A stretch of 64,000 bases of DNA from the NCBI GenBank assembly GCA_034520745.1, contig JAXHNF010000003.1:335416-399415 (forward strand), given 5' to 3'. Positions within the stretch are counted from its first letter, which is position 1, and each line of letters starts with the position of its first letter. The position numbers and the translations under genes are program-made. Source of the DNA: Alkalibacterium sp034520745. Its GTDB lineage: Bacteria; Bacillota; Bacilli; Lactobacillales; Carnobacteriaceae_A. Positions 41,346 through 52,128 of the stretch are shown in pieces. The notes beneath the pieces are model-generated. The model was not told where the DNA came from. It searched no databases and worked only from the letters and a program-made list of their open reading frames with translations.

Positions 41346-42784
41346 TCAATAGACTAAATATTTATAGTGTTCAATATATTCATTGGCAGATTTTTCCCAG
41401 CTGTTATCTGTATTCATCGCTCTGGTCTGGAGCTGTTCAAAACTGTCCGGTTTTTCATAATAAAGCGTTAAAGCCCGGTCGATCGTAGCCAGCATGGTTC
41501 GGACATTGAAGTCATGAAAGCTGAAACCTGTTCCTGTTTCTTCGAATTCATTATAGGGTTCGATCGTATCCACTAGCCCGCCGACCTCATGAACGATCGG
41601 GATTGTGCCGTAACGCAGTGAATTGAGCTGTGACAGGCCGCAGGGTTCAAACTCTGAAGGCATCAGGAAGAAATCCACACCCGCATATATCCATTGAGCC
41701 AGTTCACTGTCAAAATCGATGATCGCCTGGCATTTATCCGGATATTCATCCGTGAAGTAGCGGAAAGCATCTTCAAAATAAGGTTTTCCTGTACCCAGCA
41801 GTACGAACTGGACATTTCTATAGTTGAGCAGCTCTTCCATCGCATCGACGATCAGCTGGACTCCCTTTTGTTCATCCAGACGCGTGACGACACCGATCAG
41901 AGCAACATCATCCTCCTTGGGCAGTCCCACTCTTTTCTGAAGGGCTTTTTTGTTCTTTGCCTTCCCGGACAGATCTTCCGCAGAAAAGAGATGCGGAAGG
42001 GTCTCATCAGTCTGTGGGTCATATGTGTCATAATCGATTCCGTTGAGGATCCCAACGAGCTTGCCGCTGACATTTCGAAGATCATTATCCAGACCATAAC
42101 CGAACTTAGGTGTCTTGATTTCTTCAGCATACGTCGGACTGACTGTAGTTACCAGATCAGAATAGTAGATGGCCCCTTTCAGCCAGCATACTTTATCCCC
42201 GTATTTCAGTCCACGGTCGTGGAATGCGGCATATCCGATATTGAACAGGTCGGATAGGATATACTGATCATAAACGCCCTGAAAAGGATGTTATGGATCG
42301 TGATCACGGTTTTGATATCTTTCAGCGGATTGATCCAGGCATACTTGTCTTTGAGAAGGACCGGGATCATGGCCGTCTGCCAGTCATTGACATGAAGGAT
42401 ATCCGGGATAAAACCGATCACTTCGAGCATCTCTATGACAGCCTGCTGAAAGAAGGCGAACCGCTCTCCATCATCACCATAATCATAAAGATTCGGACGA
42501 TCGAAATAAAAGAGGTTATCGACAAAGTAGTAGGTCACTGATTCTCTGACCAGTTTTTTTATTCCGCAGTACTGGTGACGCCATCCTACTTCGACCGTGA
42601 AGTCTGTTACATGTTCCAGCTGTTTTTTTGTTGCCTCATCCAGTTTCTGACTAAAATACGGGAGCACGACCCGGACGTCATGACCGTTTTCAGATAATTC
42701 TTTCGGTAATGCCCCCATGACATCACCCAAACCACCTGTCTTGAAAAACGGTGCACACTCCGAGGCGGCAAATAAAAGTTTCAT
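41346..42784 (-). CDS. glgA: Glycogen synthase (frameshift)
   Basis: Bacterial (ADP-glucose) glycogen synthase, GT5. The N-terminal ADP-glucose loop is KTGGLGDVMGALPKEL, and the C-terminal catalytic half has GVVTRLDEQKGVQLI and the retaining-GT motif MPSEFEPCGLSQLNSLRYGT. The frame is broken near 42270 and 41930; the connecting stretch encodes VGILNGIDYDTYDPQTDETL, as expected. The ATG at 42784 follows AGGTGA, 4 bases after glgD. Repaired length ~479 residues is standard. Confidence 0.94.
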
Positions 42785-42787
42785 TGT

Positions 42788-43963
42788 TTATTCACCTTCC
42801 TCTATGGTCCCATCCTCGTAAATGATGCTGTCTTTGGCGACAACGATTGGATTTTCAGGTGTTCCTATAAGCTTAGCTCCTCGCTTGACATAGACATGCT
42901 TATCCAGGATGACATATTTCAGGTGCGTGTCTTCCTCGATGCATGAATCCTGCATGATGATCGAATCCTCGATATGTGCCCCTTCGGCTATCGTCACTTT
43001 TCTGAAAATAACCGAGTTTTCGACTGTTCCGTAAACTTCACAGTCATTGGCAAACTGAGCATTGTTGATCACAGCATGTTTACCGTAGTATGTCGGTGCG
43101 GAATTTTTCGGCTTGGTGAGCACCGGATTGGCACGGTAAAACAGGGCACTGAAATTGTCTTCATTCAGCATATCCATATTCGCCTGATAGTAACTGACGA
43201 TGTCTTCGATCACTTTCAGATAGCCGGTATACTCAAAGCCGTAAATATCATGATCAGAATCCTTACAGAACTGAATGATATTTTTTACCGTGACATCTAT
43301 GCCTTCTTTTTTTGCTGCAAACAGATAATTCAGAAATTCATCTTTTGATAAAATCATCATTTCCATATTCAACAAGAGTGAGTCGTTTTTATCTGCCGTT
43401 TCAGTCACAGGACGAATCCCTTCAACCTGGTCATTATCGTTCTCGCTCATGACCAGGGCTGTATGGGTCGTATCTTCACTTAATTCACTTCTCTTGACTT
43501 TTTTATATATGACTGTCGCGTCACTGTTTTTCTTCTCGTGAAAGCGCATCAGAGAATCCAGACGTATGTTAGAAAGCATGTTCGATCCCATGATCATGAC
43601 ATAGTCCGCATTCGACCTTGACACATAATGATAATGGTCAGCGTAGTAATTCCCTTTATACTGAGGGTCTTCCAGTTCTGCTTTCAGGTTGATGTGAGAA
43701 TGAGTAAAGACACCTCCGCCGACGGTTGATTCAAGTCCCCATGTCGCCCCGGATCTAATGTGGTCGTATAATGAGTGACCTGAACCTGAAATAAACAGTG
43801 CAGCTGATAGGGCTTCTATGCTGGACAGACTTGAAAAAGGAAAATCCACCAGACGGTACCTGCAGGCAAAGGGTAATGCCGCCACCGGTCGCCTGTTTGT
43901 AAATGGCTTAAGCTTATCGTTCTCTTCTACTAAATTTAAGATAGGTGCAATCTTAGTTCTCAT
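42788..43963 (-). CDS. glgD: GlgD, non-catalytic partner of ADP-glucose pyrophosphorylase
   Basis: A complete 391-residue homologue of GlgC whose nucleotide loop is altered (GGQGSRL of GlgC is replaced by NLVEENDKL) and PAVPFGG becomes VAALPFACR. In Firmicutes GlgD forms a heterotetramer with GlgC and raises its activity. C-terminal beta-helix repeats (GAHIEDSIIMQDSCIEED) are present. The start ATG at 43963 overlaps the end of glgC by 11 bases, so translation is coupled. Confidence 0.94.
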   Translation of the reverse strand: MRTKIAPILNLVEENDKLKPFTNRRPVAALPFACRYRLVDFPFSSLSSIEALSAALFISGSGHSLYDHIRSGATWGLESTVGGGVFTHSHINLKAELEDPQYKGNYYADHYHYVSRSNADYVMIMGSNMLSNIRLDSLMRFHEKKNSDATVIYKKVKRSELSEDTTHTALVMSENDNDQVEGIRPVTETADKNDSLLLNMEMMILSKDEFLNYLFAAKKEGIDVTVKNIIQFCKDSDHDIYGFEYTGYLKVIEDIVSYYQANMDMLNEDNFSALFYRANPVLTKPKNSAPTYYGKHAVINNAQFANDCEVYGTVENSVIFRKVTIAEGAHIEDSIIMQDSCIEEDTHLKYVILDKHVYVKRGAKLIGTPENPIVVAKDSIIYEDGTIEEGE

Positions 43964-45098
43964 CTGAATAGCCTCCTACTTCTTCGTCATATCCGACAAT
44001 TTCGATATTATCATCAGTTCCGATGATCTCAGTTCCGTCATGGATCTGTGCGCCTTCTCCGATGATCGCTTTCTCGATTTTCACATTTTCTCCGATCACG
44101 GCATTTGGCATGACAAAGGAATCTTTGATATACGAATTTTTACCTAACTTGACACTGTGAGAAAGAATCGAATGAGTCACCTCACCGGCTATATAACAGC
44201 CATCTGTGATCATTGAATCCGTCACTTTAGCTGATTCAGTCAGGAACTGGGGTGTCGTGTTAGGGTTGTTGGAATATACGCGCCAGCTCCTGTCTCTGAT
44301 ATCCAGTTCGTGCTTAGGATCCAGAAATTCCATATTGGCACTCCACAGGCTTTCAATGGTCCCGACGTCTTTCCAGTATCCTTCAAATGAATACGCAAAA
44401 ATCGCTTCATTGTTTCTTAAGTAAGCAGGTATGACATCGTGTCCGAAATCAGTGAGCTGTCTGTTTTTAGCCTGATTATCGACAAGATATTTTTTGAGTG
44501 TTGCCCAATCGAAAATGTAAATACCCATAGAAGCAAGATTTGATTTCGGCTTCTCCGGTTTCTCCTGGAATTCGATGATCCGATCTGTTTTATCTGTATT
44601 CATTACACCGAATCTTGGAGCATCTTCCCAAGGGACCGGCATGACGCCTACTGTAAGTGACGCCTCCTGTTCTTTATGATAATCCAGCATTTTCTGATAG
44701 TCCATCTTATAGATATGGTCTCCGGATAGGATCACCACATATTCAGGATTCTTTTTATCAATGTAATCAATATTCTGATAGACAGCATGAGCCGTGCCTT
44801 TAAAGAATTTTTCACCTTCCATACTGGTATACGGCTGTAAAATCGTTGCTTCCCCATTATGTCTGTTCAGTCCCCAGCTCGATCCGTCTCCCACATGATC
44901 GTTCAAAATAAGCGGCTGATACTGAGTGACAACGCCCACCGTATTAAATCCGGAGTTGGCACAGTTTGATAAGGCAAAATCGATGATACGATAATTCCCG
45001 CCAAACGGAACGGCCGGTTTGGCAATTTGTTTTGTGAGTTTGCCTAGCCTGGACCCCTGCCCCCCAGCTAAAATCATTGCGACTGTTTCAGTTTTCAT
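43953..45098 (-). CDS. glgC: Glucose-1-phosphate adenylyltransferase, catalytic subunit
   Basis: Makes ADP-glucose from ATP and glucose-1-P, the committed step in glycogen synthesis. Complete, 381 residues: LAGGQGSRLGKLT, KPAVPFGGNYRIIDF, SGDHIYKMDYQKML and IEFQEKPEKPKS are all conserved. The C-terminal left-handed beta-helix follows. The ATG at 45098 is about 70 bases after the glgB stop. Intact frame. Confidence 0.96.
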   Translation of the reverse strand: MKTETVAMILAGGQGSRLGKLTKQIAKPAVPFGGNYRIIDFALSNCANSGFNTVGVVTQYQPLILNDHVGDGSSWGLNRHNGEATILQPYTSMEGEKFFKGTAHAVYQNIDYIDKKNPEYVVILSGDHIYKMDYQKMLDYHKEQEASLTVGVMPVPWEDAPRFGVMNTDKTDRIIEFQEKPEKPKSNLASMGIYIFDWATLKKYLVDNQAKNRQLTDFGHDVIPAYLRNNEAIFAYSFEGYWKDVGTIESLWSANMEFLDPKHELDIRDRSWRVYSNNPNTTPQFLTESAKVTDSMITDGCYIAGEVTHSILSHSVKLGKNSYIKDSFVMPNAVIGENVKIEKAIIGEGAQIHDGTEIIGTDDNIEIVGYDEEVGGYSDEN

Positions 45099-45167
45099 AC
45101 GTCTTCGGAAGTGTCTATTGACCTTCCTTCCCTCCTTGTAACTGAATTTTTTAAAAAAATTAATGAC

Positions 45168-47082
45168 TTAGTTTTTAGGTACCCCGTACACACGCTTGGG
45201 CTTTAACACGACGATGCTCAAGGCCGGTAGAATGAGTTCAAGCGAATGCTCTTTCCCATGTGCCGGCTCTTCAGTGGTTTTAAGTACCCCCTGCGTTTCT
45301 GTCCATGTCCCGCCTAAAGATTCCCACTCTGTGTTCCATACTTCTTCGTACTGTCCTTTGTAGGGAACCCCGACTTTAATGTTCTGTCTTTCCACAGGAA
45401 CGAAATTGCACATAACAACAAGGAAATCTCTCGGCTTATTACCCTTGCGCATGAAATAAAGCACAGTTTCTTCTGCATTGTCTGCTTCGAGGATCTCGAA
45501 GCCGTCAGGATGATGGTCCACTTCCCACAGGGCACGGTGCTCTTTGTAAAATTCGTTCAGTTTCTGCGTGAATGCCAGGTGCTTCGCGTTCATCGGATCA
45601 TCGAGACTGTCCCAGACAAGCCCTTCCTGAAATCGCCATTCAAGAAACTGGCCGAATTCCGCCCCCATGAACTGGAGCTTTTTACCTGGATGCATCATGC
45701 GGTAAGTCTCGATCGTTCTCAGTCCTGCAAACTGATTATAGCGGTCACCGAACATTTTATGCATCATGGATTTCTTTCCGTGTACGACTTCGTCATGCGA
45801 GAATGGCAGCACGTAGTTCTCGTTGAATGTGTACATGAAAGAAAAAGTGATCAGATTGAAATGATCTTTCCTGTACAGTGGATCCATCTCAAAGAAACGG
45901 AGGGATATCATTCATCCACCCCATGTTCCATTTGTAATTGAATCCCAGTCCGCCTTCATGAACGGGATGGGTGACTTTTGGCCAAGCCGTGCTTTCTTCC
46001 GCCATCATCAGGACATCCGGGTGTCTTTCAAAAATCTTTTTATTCATGAGCTGGACAAATTCCACACCGGCTTTATTGACATTTGTTCCTTCATCATTGG
46101 GTGTCCAGTCGCCGAGATCGTAATCCAGATACAGCATATTGCTGACCGCATCGACTCTTAAGCCGTCCAGATGAAACTGTTCGATCCAGAAAAGTGCATT
46201 CGAGATCAGATAGCTGCGAACCTGACTTTTCCCCATATCAAAGTTCAGCGTTCCCCAGCGGTTGTTGTTTGCCTGATTCGGATCGCTGTATTCGAACTGA
46301 GGCGTGCCGTCATAATACGCGAGTCCGTACTCATTGCGATTGAAATGCCCCGGGACCCAGTCCATGATGACGCCGATATTTTCCTGATGAGCCGCTTCAA
46401 CGAAATCCTGCAGTTCCTCGATCGATCCGAACTTGCTGGATAAGCCGAAAAATCCGGTGGCCTGGTAACCCCAGCTGGCATCAAGCGGGTGTTCCATCAG
46501 CGGCATGAATTCGATATGCGTGTACCCCATTTTCTTCACATAAGGAATCAGTTCATTTTTCAACTCTTCAATGGTATACCACGAGTCGTCTTCGTGATGC
46601 CTCCATGAGCTTAAATGTATTTCATATATATTCAGTGGCCGGCCGTAGATCTCCAGCCTTCTCCGGTTAGCCATCCACAGACCGTCTTTCCACTGCTTGT
46701 CAGGCAGATCCCGGACGACCGAAGCATCATTAGGTCTGACTTCAAACTCATAAGCATAAGGATCTATCTTATAAGCTGCAGTCCCGTCAGCCTGAATGAT
46801 CTTGTACTTGTAACAATCCCCTTTGGCTGGTCTGGCATCTTTCAGAATGAACATGCCCGTCTCTTCGACTTTCTGCATCTCATCCATTTCAGCCCATTCG
46901 TTGAAATCCCCGACTAAATAAACAGCTTGTGCATGAGGAGCCCAGACTGTGAAGACATATCCGTCCTGCACTTTTCTGCAGCCCATCGTCTGATAACTGT
47001 CGAATTGTGTTCCTTCATTGAAAAGATAAAACGACTCCAGGTCATTCTTATCATATTCTAACTTTTTCTCTCCATCATTCAT
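45168..47082 (-). CDS. glgB: 1,4-alpha-glucan branching enzyme (one frameshift)
   Basis: Adds alpha-1,6 branches to glycogen. First gene of glgBCDA. The N-terminal carbohydrate-binding domain (YVFTVWAPHAQAVYLVGDF) precedes the GH13 barrel with the nucleophile region DGLRVDAVSNMLY, acid/base MMAEESTAWP and FSHDEVVHGKKSMMHKMFGD. The frame shifts near 45900 between WMNDI and the following LRFFEMDPLYRKDHFN. Repaired length ~638 residues. The ATG at 47082 follows GGGGGA. A divergent nfeD gene lies upstream. Confidence 0.94.
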
Positions 47083-47252
47083 TCAAATCCCCCTTTGCGT
47101 TACACATCTTATCGAAACCATTAAATTCTAACTTTTAGAAGAATATTTATAGTCTCATTGTAACTTATACAACTTACTATACCAAATTTTTGCCCTTGTG
47201 AATAGTTATCAATAGCTTAATTTTAATCTGTTCTTAATCCGTCCTCCGACCG

Positions 47253-47281
47253 ATGACAACCCTTACTTAAAGTGGTATGAT
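47253..47281 (+). promoter_or_regulatory. Sigma-A type promoter of the nfeD-floA operon
   Basis: ATGACA (47253-47258) and TATGAT (47276-47281) are separated by 17 bases, ~50 bases upstream of nfeD. Stress-controlled sigma-W does not exist in Lactobacillales, so a housekeeping promoter fits. Confidence 0.6.
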
Positions 47282-47329
47282 GAGTATGTAAGAAAGCAAC
47301 CGAGACCTCAGAAAGGAGGAGCTATATAT

Positions 47330-47932
47330 ATGGAAGGATTACTGCTGGGTTTAGGGTTTATAGGCATCGCCGTGGCCATCCTCACCCGATTTTTTAAAAG
47401 CGGTGCCGGTCTGGCGCTGATCAGCATGGCTGCTTATTTTCATTTCATAGGCACCGAAACATGGCTGCCGATCGTTTTATTCACAGCCGGATTACTGCTC
47501 ATTGTATTCGAAATTTTCGTTCCTGAATTCGGCGCTGCCGGTATCATAGGCGTCGTGCTGCTGATATCGGGACTTTATTTGACCATTGGAGATATCGGAC
47601 AGACCGTACGTGACTTAAGTTTTTCCGTTGTCATCACGGCAGGCGTGATCATCTATCTGATCAAAAACGGCTATTCTTTATCGAATGTCAACAAGCTTAT
47701 CCTGCAGACGAACATACAGACTTCTGATAAGCAGGCACCTGTCGAAAAAGAAAAAATCAAAGTGGATACTGAAGGTATTGCTGTCACTCCGCTGCGCCCG
47801 TCCGGTAAAGTCAGTTTTGGAGATGACCCCGCCCTGTATGATGTGTTGAGTACAGAGGGCCATATTTCAAAAGGAACATCAGTAATCGTTGACAAAGTCA
47901 AAGGCACTAAAATAACTGTACGAAAAAAATAG
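47330..47932 (+). CDS. NfeD-family membrane protein
   Basis: About 200 residues with four to five membrane helices (IGIAVAILTRFF, WLPIVLFTAGLLLIVFEIF, GAAGIIGVVLLISGLYL, VVITAGVIIYLI) and a C-terminal OB-fold (TPLRPSGKVSFGD to VDKVKGTKITVRKK). This is the short NfeD class that pairs with flotillin-like FloA and is thought to organise membrane microdomains. GGAGG precedes the ATG. Intact; first gene of a three-gene operon with floA 15 bases downstream. Confidence 0.9.
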   Translation: MEGLLLGLGFIGIAVAILTRFFKSGAGLALISMAAYFHFIGTETWLPIVLFTAGLLLIVFEIFVPEFGAAGIIGVVLLISGLYLTIGDIGQTVRDLSFSVVITAGVIIYLIKNGYSLSNVNKLILQTNIQTSDKQAPVEKEKIKVDTEGIAVTPLRPSGKVSFGDDPALYDVLSTEGHISKGTSVIVDKVKGTKITVRKK

Positions 47933-47947
47933 ACAGGAGACATGACT

Positions 47948-48937
47948 ATGGATTTATTAGGTAATGGATACATCGGAATCATCTTGACAGCAGTAATAAT
48001 ATTAGTACTGATAAGTATTTTTCTTCGCTTCGTCCCAGTGGGATTATGGGTCACCGCTTACTTCTCAGGAGTAAAAGTCGGTATCGGGACTCTAGTAGGT
48101 ATGAGACTGCGCCAAGTCAGTCCTCATTCGATCATTCGTCCCCTGATCAAGGCCACCAAAGCTGGTCTGGATTTGTCTACGGATGAACTGGAAGCTCACT
48201 ATTTAGCCGGAGGTAACGTCAATCTTGTAATCGATGCGCTGATTGCTTCTCACCGAGCTGAAATCGATCTGGAATTTGTAAAAGCCGCAGCAATCGATCT
48301 GGCTGGTCGTAATGTGTTCGAAGCGGTTCAGGTTTCGGTCAACCCAAAAGTGATCGTCACTCCTGACATCGCAGCCGTTGCCAAAGACGGTATCGAAATC
48401 ATCGCCAAAGCGAAGGTCACAGTCAGAGCGAACATCGAACGCCTGGTCGGTGGTGCCGGTGAAGACACGATCATCGCCCGAGTCGGTGAAGGTGTCGTTA
48501 CCACAGTCGGTTCCGCCGACAAACATTCAGACGTTCTTGAGAACCCTGACATGATTTCCAAAACTGTACTGGGCAAGGGCCTGGACTCAGGTACTGCCTT
48601 TGAGATCCTGTCCATCGATATCGCGGACGTCGACGTCGGCCGAAACATCGGAGCTAAACTTCAGACCGAACAGGCCGAAGCAGATAAGAATATTGCTCAG
48701 GCTAAAGCTGAAGAACGCCGCTCGATGGCCATCGCTCAGGAACAGGAAATGCGTGCCGAGACTCAGAAAATGCGTGCCAAAGTGGTCGAAGCTGAAGCTG
48801 AAGTCCCTCTCGCCATGTCTGAAGCCTTGAGAAGCGGAAATCTAGGTGTCATGGATTACTACAAAATGAAAAACGTCAATGCTGACACTGAAATGAGAAC
48901 AGCTATATCCGGTCAATCATCTGAAGAAGAAGAGTGA
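47948..48937 (+). CDS. floA: Flotillin-like protein FloA
   Basis: Membrane-raft scaffold protein. It starts MDLLGNGYIGIIL at 47948 with AGGAG 8 bases upstream; an ATG six bases earlier is too close to the ribosome site. The membrane hairpin at the N-terminus is followed by the SPFH domain (KVTVRANIERLVGGAGEDT, VGEGVVTTVGSAD) and an Ala/Glu-rich flotillin helix (EQAEADKNIAQAKAEERR). 329 residues, intact, the usual FloA/YqfA length. Together with NfeD this mirrors yqeZ-yqfA of Bacillus subtilis. Confidence 0.94.
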   Translation: MDLLGNGYIGIILTAVIILVLISIFLRFVPVGLWVTAYFSGVKVGIGTLVGMRLRQVSPHSIIRPLIKATKAGLDLSTDELEAHYLAGGNVNLVIDALIASHRAEIDLEFVKAAAIDLAGRNVFEAVQVSVNPKVIVTPDIAAVAKDGIEIIAKAKVTVRANIERLVGGAGEDTIIARVGEGVVTTVGSADKHSDVLENPDMISKTVLGKGLDSGTAFEILSIDIADVDVGRNIGAKLQTEQAEADKNIAQAKAEERRSMAIAQEQEMRAETQKMRAKVVEAEAEVPLAMSEALRSGNLGVMDYYKMKNVNADTEMRTAISGQSSEEEE

Positions 48938-48942
48938 TAAAT

Positions 48943-49356
48943 ATGTCATTCATATTAGTCTGGGTCATCCAGTTAGTCGCATTTTTTGCCATTGTAACCT
49001 CGGTCGCCTCCGCCCTCAGCAGATATTCGAAGAGCGCATCAAAACCAGCAGGCAGGACCGATCACAGTGAAATGGATGCACCTAAACAGCAGGTTGATAA
49101 ACTCAAACGTAATGAACAGAGACCGGCCAGAAAGAACAACCGGCCGGTAAGGGAAGATAAATACACAAGAACGCCCCGTGCTAGGGACCGTGTGCGTGAA
49201 ACACATAAGCCCATGATCAAGGAAGTCTCTACGCTCAAAGATCCTTACAGAACCAAGGAAAAGAAAGTGTCCACGACATTCAGTAGAAAACGATTGAAAC
49301 AAGCAATCGTCTACAAGGAAATACTGGACAAACCTATGTCCATGCGCGACGAGTGA
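48943..49356 (+). CDS. Basic single-span membrane protein of unknown function
   Basis: Third gene of the NfeD-FloA operon. ATG at 48943 lies 5 bases after the floA stop, with AGAG upstream. One N-terminal helix (SFILVWVIQLVAFFAIVTSV) is followed by ~100 disordered residues very rich in Lys and Arg (QRPARKNNRPVREDKYTRTP), and a conserved-looking end LKQAIVYKEILDKPMSMRD. In Bacillus the third gene here (yqfB) is smaller and not obviously related. The cytoplasmic tail could bind acidic lipid, RNA or protein at FloA domains; that is inference. Confidence 0.7.
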   Translation: MSFILVWVIQLVAFFAIVTSVASALSRYSKSASKPAGRTDHSEMDAPKQQVDKLKRNEQRPARKNNRPVREDKYTRTPRARDRVRETHKPMIKEVSTLKDPYRTKEKKVSTTFSRKRLKQAIVYKEILDKPMSMRDE

Positions 49357-49373
49357 ATCAGAAGATATTTAAT

Positions 49374-49429
49374 AAGCTTCAAACGGAAAGAGGCTGGAAC
49401 TTTTGTCCCAGTCTCTTCGTTTGAAACTT
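49374..49429. terminator. Bidirectional terminator between convergent operons
   Basis: TTCAAACG/CGTTTGAA outer stem and AGAGGCTGG/CCAGTCTCT inner stem around TTTT, followed by TTATTTTTTTT on the plus strand. The A-rich side overlaps the stop of the minus-strand gene. Confidence 0.85.
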
Positions 49430-50390
49430 ATTTTTTTTGCGGCGCCGCAACATAAAAATCTCTCTTGATCTCAATAAAACGCTCGATGTCACGCAGTATC
49501 TGAAACAGTATGGCTCTGCTCTCAAATTCTTCTCTGGATCTGGGCAGTTCTGTCTGCCTGAAATGCCGGTATAAGACAGATATATTATCCAGTAGCTTCA
49601 GGCCTGTATTTTCTTCATGCAGCTGGTCTGAAATTTCATCAAACAATTCAGCCAGTACCTGATTCTGATCAGTCTCAAGGTTGACGGCAGTGATGTTCTG
49701 GATCATGACCTTCATAAGCTCCAGCTGTTTTTCTCTCATTTGGGTATACTTGATATAATAATCACTTTTATTCGTCAGCTGATTTTCATAATCCATCAAA
49801 GCTATTTCTTCTGTTTCATTTAAAATATTGGTCATTTTTCGGGCTTTCTCTTTAAGCGCGCTCTGCACGGTATTTCCCATGAGGTAAGAATGGAACAGCT
49901 TTAAAAACTGGCGTAGTTCCTCCTCGATGTGGAGGATATGCTGGTTCAAGTCTTTTTTATAAGAAGGCATCCAAAGATTGAATACTACGGCTGCTGAGGC
50001 ACCAATAGCCATTAACAGCAGACCATTGATCTGCCAATAAACGGCGATACTTTCAGCCGTGACAAAATGGGTAACAAGGACGGAAGCTGGTGTGATCCCT
50101 GCCTGAAGATCAAAGCGATAAGCGATCGGTACGTATACGATCAGATATAAACCGAATGACACAACAGAAAAACCTGTAAAATAGAAAACAGCTGATGCGA
50201 TAATGAATGCTACGATTGTAGACATCACCCGCGCATACGCAGTGGTGATAGATTCCACCTTTGTATCTAATACACTTAATATGGCAAGGATGCCTGCAGC
50301 CAGCGGATACTCCAAATCTAACGCCTGGGCGATGAGTATAGCAATGAGTGTGGCCAGGACTATTTTAATGGTTTTTATTTTGATCGTCAT
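49428..50390 (-). CDS. Aromatic acid exporter family protein (ArAE/YqjA-like)
   Basis: A complete 320-residue membrane protein. The first ~145 residues hold five to six helices (IVLATLIAILIAQALDL, LAAGILAILSVLDTKVESI, VSTIVAFIIASAVFYF-like) and match the FUSC/ArAE domain; the rest is a cytoplasmic helical domain (HILHIEEELRQFLKLFH) typical of DUF939 (YqjA). Members include p-hydroxybenzoate efflux proteins; real substrates of the Gram-positive type are unknown. ATG start. Intact. Confidence 0.85.
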   Translation of the reverse strand: MTIKIKTIKIVLATLIAILIAQALDLEYPLAAGILAILSVLDTKVESITTAYARVMSTIVAFIIASAVFYFTGFSVVSFGLYLIVYVPIAYRFDLQAGITPASVLVTHFVTAESIAVYWQINGLLLMAIGASAAVVFNLWMPSYKKDLNQHILHIEEELRQFLKLFHSYLMGNTVQSALKEKARKMTNILNETEEIALMDYENQLTNKSDYYIKYTQMREKQLELMKVMIQNITAVNLETDQNQVLAELFDEISDQLHEENTGLKLLDNISVLYRHFRQTELPRSREEFESRAILFQILRDIERFIEIKRDFYVAAPQKK

Positions 50391-50462
50391 TCGCCCTGTG
50401 CTCCTTCAATTCTCAAATTTCTGTATTAAATTAGTCTCAATTCTTGTATCGAAAAATAATAA

Positions 50463-52063
50463 TCATAATGTCCCTGATTTGATAATAGAAATCAGAAGCC
50501 ACAGTCCCATGATTCCTGCCCCGATGAAAATGACGATAGCGAAGATCGAAACGCCCGTAGCCTCCGCCATGACAAAAATAATCGCTGAAGCTAAGATAAG
50601 CGCTGCGATGATTACGGCAAACACTAACCGGTTCACCATCTTGTTCACTTCACGCCATTTTGATTCAAAGTGGACCAGATCGATATGCAGTACATGAGCC
50701 GTCCGTTATTGATCGTATCCAGGGTGCGTTTGATAGCAGAAGGCAGCTTGATCGAATCGGAAGCCAGATGATAGGCATCCAGTTTCAGCTTTTCACCTGA
50801 AACTACTTCAAGCAGTTTGATATCATCGCTTGCCTTGATGTAATCCGAGGCGATTTCAAGAATATTGATATCCGGATGCAGTTCCGTTACGACTCCTTCC
50901 AGTATCGTCAGCGACTTGGCCAGCAGTATAAAATCATTGGGCATAACCATCTTGTATTTCCCGCGTCACATGCAGAACATCCGAAAAGAATGTGCTCAGA
51001 TCGATCTGTCCGAAACTCTTGGAGACATAGGACTGGTAAAAATCGTCCAAGTCTTCAGAAAATGCAAAACGATCGACTTTTTCTTTAGTGATGGCCATTT
51101 GAAGGAGCAGATTCATGAGCTGATCGATATCCTCAAACACGATGGCCCGCATCATCTTGATCAGATCTTTTTTTCACTGCTTCAGTTAATTCGCCCATAA
51201 TACCGAAATCGATAAACACAATCTTTTTATTGCTCAATATGATATTCCCGGGATGCGGATCCCCGTGAAAATACCCGTCTCTAAACACTTGAGATAAAAA
51301 GGAAAACACCAGTTTCTCTGCAATATCTCTTTTTACAAAGCCCTGCTCCCGAATTTCTTTTAGGTTCAGTCCCCTTTATTCCCGCTATATGGTCTTCGAC
51401 GAGCACTCGTTTTGAAGTATAGGACGGATAGGGTGTCGGCACAGTCACGGCATCGTTTTCAGCATTTAAATGCTTGAATTTAACAAGAGCCTGGCCCTCA
51501 TTTCTGAAATCCAATTCCCTTTTCGTTGTCTCTTCGATTTCCTTGAAGGCTGCTTCAACATCGACCAGCATTTCTTTGACCGTTTCCGGGGCCATGGATA
51601 CGATACGTGAAAACAGCTGTATATCTCGAAGCAGATTTTCCTCGATCTCCGGCCGCTGAACTTTGATGACCACATCTTCTCCGGACAACAGTTTCGCTCT
51701 GTGCACCTGCGCGACAGATGCACTGGCAATAGGACTTTCGTCGACCCACTCGAACACATCGGAAAGAGGTTGCTTGAACTCTTCTTCAAATATCCTCTTT
51801 ATTTCTGAATAGTCAAACGGCGGAGCATCATCTCTCAGTTTTGACATTTCCTGTATGTAATTCGGAGGCAGCAGATCCTGACGTGTGGAGATTATCTGGC
51901 CAATCTTAATAAAACTGGGTCCCAGCTCTTCAAAAGCCAGTCGCAGATTCTTTGCATCCTGTTCTTTATGTTTCGTCCTTACACGTGTGCGGTAGATATG
52001 ACCGAAACCATATGATGCCAGCACGCTCGCAATTTCTCTGAGACGTTCACGGTTACTTTTCAT
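50463..52063 (-). CDS. ABC1/AarF/UbiB-family atypical kinase with C-terminal membrane anchor (frameshifts)
   Basis: UbiB-type protein-kinase-like ATPase. The ATG at 52063 (MKSNRERLREIASVL) follows AAGGAGG. Family marks are KLRDDAPPF (the KxGQ-type neighbourhood reads FIKIGQIISTRQDLLP), SASVAQVHRAKLLSGEDVVI, a YFHGDPHPGN catalytic loop readable near 51265-51235, and IDFGIMGEL. Shifts lie near 51370, 51170, 50950 and 50660; the last ~60 residues form two membrane helices (FAVIIAALILASAIIFVMA, IFIGAGIMGLWLLISII). UbiB helps ubiquinone synthesis in proteobacteria; here the role may be lipid or isoprenoid handling. The phasin-like gene precedes it in the same direction. Confidence 0.86.
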
Positions 52064-52128
52064 AGGGCTGCCTCCTTTCTGTATTTTAAAAGAGGTGCTG
52101 ACCAAGGATATGATCAACACCACTAACC

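Noticed and set aside
41694..42257. Plus-strand open frame of 187 codons
   Set aside because: Antisense shadow of glgA, which reads clearly on the minus strand.
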